Positions 60,037-64,000 of a DNA stretch of 64,000 bases are shown one piece after another (positions within the stretch are counted from its first letter, which is position 1; the number at the start of each line of letters is the position of its first letter). The notes under the pieces are model-generated. The model saw only the letters and a program-made list of their open reading frames with translations, had not been told where the DNA came from and made no database searches. The DNA comes from Planctomycetota bacterium (GTDB taxonomy: Bacteria; Planctomycetota; UBA1135; GCA-002686595): contig JAJDEU010000010.1 of assembly GCA_029259635.1 (NCBI GenBank), forward strand, positions 124,001-188,000, written 5' to 3'. The position numbers and the translations under genes are program-made.

Positions 60037-60945
60037 CTATCGGCCGCCGACCGAGCCGTTCTGTGCGCCGATTCCCATTTTCAGCTGGTTCGCTCGATAG
60101 CGCTCCTCCACGCCCAGAATCCGGGCCCAGAGCGCCTGAACAACCGGGCCGCTCGCGCCGGCCAGCTCGCGGTTGCCGGAAGCCAATCCGCGCAGCTCAC
60201 AGACCGGAATAATCCTCCCTGTCGTGTTCGTCATGAACATCTCCGTGGCCCTCGCTAGATCAGACGGTGTCACGCGATCTACTTGGCAGACCAGCCGCGC
60301 GCCATCGACGATCACGGGCTCGCGAACCAGCTCGTCGATCAGAATCGCTCGAACGGTACCGGGCAGGCAACCGCGCTCGACCGAAGCGGTCTTCAGCACT
60401 CCGTCCACGACGCAGAAGAAGTTGGAGATCGTGCCCTCCATCGCGTCGCCTTCGTTGCTGAGGAAGAGCGCCTCCCAAGCGCCCTCTCGCACGGCTTGCT
60501 CACGCGCCAAGATGTAGGGCAGCCGATTCGTGGACTTCAAGCGACTCATCGGATCGCCCGCCATGCGGCGCTCGTGCGCAATCCCGAGAATGATTCCCGG
60601 ATCGCTCGGTCGTTGAACAGCGCGCACCGTAATCATGAAAGTCGGTTCGCCTCCGGACGGCCCGCGCGTCAGAGTCATGCGCATGGCAAGGCTCTCCGCA
60701 TCGACGGCTTGTCGGAGAGTGGCCAGCGCTTCGAGCATGACCTCACGGGCCGGCATTTGAATCGACAGGTCGCGAGCACCGCCTTCGAGGCGCGCGAAAT
60801 GCTGTTCGATAAAATAGAAGCAGCCGTGCTCATAGAGCACCGTGTCGAAGACAGAGAGCCCGAGTTGAAACCCGGCATCGTCGGCGCAGAGTGTCGGTTC
60901 TGAGGTCGGGACGATGCGCCCGTTTACGAAGCAGTAATCGTTCAA
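60037..60945 (-). CDS. pabC: Class IV aminotransferase, probable 4-amino-4-deoxychorismate lyase
   Basis: 302 residues of PLP fold-type IV. Starts with a TTG (M-N-D-Y-C-F-V-N-G-R-I). Motifs: the PLP Lys in R-L-K-S-T-N-R-L-P-Y, the E-G-T-I-S-N-F-F phosphate/ring site, and A-D-D-A-G-F-Q-L-G-L-S-V-F-D-T-V-L-Y, typical of the PabC/IlvE/DAAT group. Located directly downstream of pabB (47-bp gap), it most likely releases p-aminobenzoate from aminodeoxychorismate for folate. Branched-chain or D-amino-acid aminotransferase activity cannot be excluded by motifs alone. Confidence 0.85.
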   Translation of the reverse strand: MNDYCFVNGRIVPTSEPTLCADDAGFQLGLSVFDTVLYEHGCFYFIEQHFARLEGGARDLSIQMPAREVMLEALATLRQAVDAESLAMRMTLTRGPSGGEPTFMITVRAVQRPSDPGIILGIAHERRMAGDPMSRLKSTNRLPYILAREQAVREGAWEALFLSNEGDAMEGTISNFFCVVDGVLKTASVERGCLPGTVRAILIDELVREPVIVDGARLVCQVDRVTPSDLARATEMFMTNTTGRIIPVCELRGLASGNRELAGASGPVVQALWARILGVEERYRANQLKMGIGAQNGSVGGR

Positions 60946-60992
60946 GGTTCTTTTCTCAGGTGAGTCACGGCTCTTCGGTCTGGCCAGCGGAG

Positions 60993-62468
60993 TTAGAGCG
61001 ATCCCGTATTTCGCGAGTGGCTCTCAAGTGCGTCCATTAAGGCCGAAGCTTTGGCGAGGGTCTCCGAATCCTCGTCCGCAGCGTTCGAGCTCCAGGTGAT
61101 TCCGCCGCCGACGCGAAAGGATACTTCACCCGAGCCGATTGTGGCTGAAGACTCACCCATTGCTCCGTCCGGCCGCCAGAGAACCGTTCGAATGAGTAGG
61201 TTGAAGTGGGCTTCGCCGCGGGTATCGACAAAGCCCATGGAGCCGCAGAAAAAACCGCGCCCCTCGCCCTCCAGCTCCGCGATGGCCTCCATGCTCGCGA
61301 GCTTCGGCGCGCCGGTTACGGAACCTCCGGGAAACAGAGCGCCGAAAACACTCCACGCGTCGCACTCCGCTCGCGGTGTTGCCACAACGTCTGCGGTGAG
61401 GTGGTGCACGCGCTGATAGCTCCGCAACGCCGGGAAATCTTCCACACGAACGCTTCCGGTTTCCGCCGTGCGCCCGAGGTCGTTGCGCTCGAGGTCGACG
61501 ATCATCGCGAGCTCCGCCCGATCCTTCTCGCTGGCCAGAAGAGCCGCCGCGCGACGCCCGTCCTCCTCGGGATCTTCCGACCGCCCGGTCGTTCCTTTGA
61601 TCGGCCGAGATCGCGCCGTGCGCACCCCGTCGTTGGCGCTCAGCTCGAGCAAGAGCTCCGGCGAGCTCGAACACAGCGCGCCCGACAGACCACTCGCGTC
61701 TCCCCAGCGAATGAATCCGGCGTAGGGCGCAGGATTCGATTCGCGCAACCGCAGGTAGAGATCGACAGGATCGCCGGTGACCGAGCGCGTGAACCGATGC
61801 GCGAGATTCGCCTGATAGAACTCGCCGTGCGCGATGCGATCACGGGCCTCTTCGACGCGCGCCATGTGCTCTTGTTGGGACGTGTGCCGAGTGAGTTCGC
61901 CGCGCACTTCGAACGAGCCGGAACCTGTCGCGAGTGCCGATGCGAGGGCGAGATGAAGAGCCCCTCGGCGCTCGGCCACCGATGCGCGGTCGTCCCCCGG
62001 AGCTTCGCCGAGCACCAGCGAGAGATGATCCTCCCCATCGACGTAAACTAAAAAATCGGTGTACAGACCGCCGACGATCTTCGGCATGTCCCAGGGTTCG
62101 CTCGGTAGCACCTGCCGCTCGCCGGGAACTCCGAGGTCGTAGGCGAGCGCACCCAGGAACCCGCCGTGAAACGGACCCGGAATTTCATCGCCGCCTACTG
62201 CTCGGGTGAGTCCCGCCGCGAAGCTGCGCAGCCCGCTCCAATCCTTCGGAACCTCGGCGGGCAATGGGTCGAAGGCGAGCAGGCTGAAGCTGCGCGGCCA
62301 GCCTCCAGCGCTGTCCAAGAGTACCGGCCGCCGCTCTTCGCCGAAGGCTGCGAGTGCGCGGGCTACGAGGGCGTGACCGTCGGCATTCTCGGTGAACGCG
62401 GCGGGCGTCCGTAGCTCATCGAGAGCAATGGAACTGACACGCGGCTTAAATCGAAATAGAGAGGACAT
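60993..62468 (-). CDS. pabB: Aminodeoxychorismate synthase component I
   Basis: 491 residues of the chorismate-binding TrpE/PabB family. Starts M-S-S-L-F-R-F-K-P-R at 62468; the frame is open far upstream but that part is Arg-rich and non-homologous. The PabB-type active site motif is R-P-I-K-G-T-T-G-R, with Lys rather than the Ala of anthranilate synthase. H-L-T-A-D-V, F-P-G-G-S-V-T-G-A-P-K and the G-S-G-E-V-S-F-R-V-G-G-G-I-T-W-S-S end are complete. The glutaminase partner PabA is not in the window. Confidence 0.94.
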   Translation of the reverse strand: MSSLFRFKPRVSSIALDELRTPAAFTENADGHALVARALAAFGEERRPVLLDSAGGWPRSFSLLAFDPLPAEVPKDWSGLRSFAAGLTRAVGGDEIPGPFHGGFLGALAYDLGVPGERQVLPSEPWDMPKIVGGLYTDFLVYVDGEDHLSLVLGEAPGDDRASVAERRGALHLALASALATGSGSFEVRGELTRHTSQQEHMARVEEARDRIAHGEFYQANLAHRFTRSVTGDPVDLYLRLRESNPAPYAGFIRWGDASGLSGALCSSSPELLLELSANDGVRTARSRPIKGTTGRSEDPEEDGRRAAALLASEKDRAELAMIVDLERNDLGRTAETGSVRVEDFPALRSYQRVHHLTADVVATPRAECDAWSVFGALFPGGSVTGAPKLASMEAIAELEGEGRGFFCGSMGFVDTRGEAHFNLLIRTVLWRPDGAMGESSATIGSGEVSFRVGGGITWSSNAADEDSETLAKASALMDALESHSRNTGSL

Positions 62469-62538
62469 GATGGCTAGCTGGACACCTCTGCCAACTCGAC
62501 CTCTCGAATCGAGCCGCACTTCTAGGTTCCGGAGGGTC

Positions 62539-62556
62539 GAGACCATATAAGGTCTC
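62539..62556. promoter_or_regulatory. Palindrome at the MFS gene start, possible operator
   Basis: gagacc (62539-62544), a six-base atataa centre, and ggtctc (62551-62556) make a perfect 6-bp inverted repeat ending 1 nt before the GTG start of the MFS transporter. It lies between the divergent pabB and MFS genes. It could be a repressor operator overlapping a TATAAG-like -10, or an RNA hairpin hiding the GGAGG at 62531. No regulator gene is in the window. Confidence 0.4.
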
Positions 62557-62557
62557 C

Positions 62558-63871
62558 GTGCAAAACGACAAACCTCGATCCGTTCTCGGTCTGGTCTTTC
62601 TGACGGTCTTTCTCGACATCGTCGGTTTTTCCATTCTGTTCCCGCTCTTCCCCGCGATGCTCGAGTTCTATTTCGAGCAGGAGGGACCGGACAGCTTCTT
62701 CCGAAACCTGATCGAAACCCTCGCCGGATTCGTCGATGGGAACGAGTTCCAGGTCGCCGTGCTCTTCGGCGGTCTACTCGGCACAGTCTACTCGGTGCTG
62801 CAGTTCGTCTTCGCACCCGTGTGGGGCAATCTCTCCGACCGCATCGGTCGTAAGCCCACGTTGATCGTGACCTTGATCGGCACGCTAGTCGGCTATCTGC
62901 TCTGGATCGTCTCGAGCAGTTTCACGCTGCTCCTCGTCGCTCGCGTCCTCAATGGAATCGCGGCCGGTAACATCTCGACAGCTTCCGCTGCCGTGGCCGA
63001 TACAACGACCGAAAAGGATCGCGCCAAGGGCATGGGCATCGTCGGAATGGCGATCGGGCTGGGCTTCGTCATCGGTCCCGCGATCGGAGGCTTGCTCTTC
63101 AAATACGATCTCTCCGCCGACGCGGGCACGGGCAGCATGCTTCACCCCTTCAGCGCCGCCGCGATCGCCGCCGCCGCTCTTGCGCTCGTCAACTTAGCCT
63201 GGGTGATCTTGCGCTTTCCCGAGACGCTTCCGCCGGAGCGCCGCGGCAAGCCATCGGAACGCGCCGGCTTGCATCCCTTCAAGCGACTCGCTCAACTCGA
63301 CTACCCCGGTCTCAAGCGCCTCAATCTTTTATACCTGATCTACCTAACCGCCTTCGCGGCGATCGAGTTCACGCTCACCTTTTTGGCCGCCGAGCGATTC
63401 GATTACACCCCCTTGGACAACGCGTGGATGTTTGTCTTCGTCGGCCTGACCATCGCCTTCGTTCAAGGCGGACTCGTCCGACGCTTAGCTCCGAAATATG
63501 GCGAGCACCGCGTCGGGACGATTGGACTCCTCATCACCTTGCCCGGCTTTGTCCTGATCGGAATCGCCGAGACGGAAACGATGCTCTACTTGGGCCTCTT
63601 CTTCATGGCCGTTGGCAGCGCACTGGTGATGCCCTGCCTCTCCGCACTCGCCTCGCGCTACACGCCGCCCGATCGCCAAGGTCTCTCGCTCGGCGTGTTC
63701 CGCTCGATGGGTTCCCTCGCTCGCGCGATCGGTCCGCTTGCGGGCGGCGTCCTGTTCTGGCGCTTCGGAAGCCTGACGCCCTACCTCGTCGGAGCCGCGA
63801 TTTTGCTGGTGCCCGTCCTGCTCTCGCGCGGCTTGCCTCCCGTTCCGCCCGTGCCAGAAGCCGCGGAATAG
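62558..63871 (+). CDS. MFS transporter
   Basis: 437 residues, 12 predicted membrane spans, of the drug:H+ antiporter class resembling TetA-type 12-span exporters. The MFS loop motif is G-N-L-S-D-R-I-G-R-K-P in the 2-3 loop (G-x-L-x-D-R-x-G-R-K). The second half holds G-A-G/G-L-T-I-A-F-V-Q-G-G-L-V-R-R. GTG start next to the palindrome above. A cytoplasmic loop of ~35 residues separates the halves (FPETLPPERRGKPSERAG). Substrate unknown; resistance function would be speculation. Confidence 0.9.
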   Translation: MQNDKPRSVLGLVFLTVFLDIVGFSILFPLFPAMLEFYFEQEGPDSFFRNLIETLAGFVDGNEFQVAVLFGGLLGTVYSVLQFVFAPVWGNLSDRIGRKPTLIVTLIGTLVGYLLWIVSSSFTLLLVARVLNGIAAGNISTASAAVADTTTEKDRAKGMGIVGMAIGLGFVIGPAIGGLLFKYDLSADAGTGSMLHPFSAAAIAAAALALVNLAWVILRFPETLPPERRGKPSERAGLHPFKRLAQLDYPGLKRLNLLYLIYLTAFAAIEFTLTFLAAERFDYTPLDNAWMFVFVGLTIAFVQGGLVRRLAPKYGEHRVGTIGLLITLPGFVLIGIAETETMLYLGLFFMAVGSALVMPCLSALASRYTPPDRQGLSLGVFRSMGSLARAIGPLAGGVLFWRFGSLTPYLVGAAILLVPVLLSRGLPPVPPVPEAAE

Positions 63872-63944
63872 CCGGGCGCGAGCTCCCTTCAGGGGCCCAA
63901 AGGCCACTTTCGCCGGTTCCGGCCGCAATCGCCGCTCGAACCGT

Positions 63945-64000
63945 TCAACTCATCGATCGGATCACCCGATAGAGACGCTTGCCGAATCCGGAGTTTTGGA
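63945..64000 (-). CDS. Possible C-terminal end of a minus-strand gene (partial)
   Basis: In one minus-strand frame the window edge reads Q-N-S-G-F-G-K-R-L-Y-R-V-I-R-S-M-S then TGA at 63947-63945. The residue mix looks like protein, and there is a short intergenic space (73 bp) before the convergent MFS gene. Only 18 codons are visible, so this may be chance. Confidence 0.3.
   Translation of the reverse strand, partial: QNSGFGKRLYRVIRSMS

Noticed and set aside
60993..62816. Extended pabB frame starting at 62816
   Set aside because: The extra residues are Arg-rich, run into the divergent MFS gene, and lack PabB homology; the ATG at 62468 gives the normal start.

Overview
This 64 kb window is a dense, high-GC bacterial chromosome segment with about 55 protein genes, no rRNA or tRNA that I can recognise, no CRISPR array and no intact insertion sequence. 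The gene set points to a planctomycete-like bacterium (inference, moderate confidence). The indicators are a TPR protein carrying two RNA-polymerase-alpha C-terminal-type domains, a membrane spermidine-synthase/TPR fusion, an ASPIC/UnbV FG-GAP protein beside a sulfatase-fold lipoprotein, a PARP-type zinc-finger protein and a deoxyhypusine-synthase-like gene. The organism has an outer-membrane-type trafficking machine (GspE/GspF/pseudopilins) and makes peptidoglycan precursors (murA).

Layout. 1-8.3 kb, minus strand: a translation/secretion block in the transcription order murA, ffh, rpsP, an endonuclease-III-like protein with a histone-H1-like tail, maf (apparent CTG start), rpmE, prfA and a truncated Pro/Ala/Lys-rich gene. 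8.6-14.6 kb, plus strand: a TPR + double alpha-CTD protein with a textbook sigma-70-like promoter, then a tightly packed ruvA-serA-serB-serC-like operon encoding all three steps of phosphorylated serine synthesis. 14.7-16.3 kb: an AT-richer accessory patch with two exported proteins of unknown function (one a 79-residue six-cysteine mini-protein), a perfect 24-bp tandem repeat and hairpins. 16.4-30.9 kb: a HExxH/TPR exported protein coupled to ribD, malate dehydrogenase, a polytopic membrane protein, miaB, a CPA2 antiporter fused to a PTS EIIA domain, the spermidine-synthase fusion, and a glutamine-amidotransferase/QueD-like pair.

31-38 kb: a compact type II secretion / type IV pilus-like operon (PilM-PilN-like fusion, PilO-like, PilP/GspC-like, GspE, GspF, GspG) in which every junction is a 4-bp stop/start overlap, with a second pseudopilin diverging from it. 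No secretin is present. 38-51 kb: an FkbM methyltransferase, an amidohydrolase, a small lipoprotein, an eboA-eboB pair, 1-pyrroline-5-carboxylate dehydrogenase, nadA, a small membrane protein, an RmlC-like cupin, a deoxyhypusine/homospermidine-synthase-like protein and a double PARP-type zinc-finger protein. 51-64 kb: a TPR lipoprotein coupled to an ASPIC/UnbV protein, a sulfatase-fold lipoprotein, a GT2 glycosyltransferase coupled to xseA, three envelope proteins of unknown function, the pabC/pabB pair for p-aminobenzoate, and an MFS transporter.

The most unusual items are the [4Fe-4S] endonuclease-III-like/histone-H1 fusion, the TPR + double alpha-CTD protein, the PARP zinc-finger protein, the isolated eboAB pair, the QueD-like protein lacking its catalytic cysteine, and the small exported-protein island at 14.7-16.3 kb. 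Family names below come from motif and similarity recognition by eye. No database search was run.
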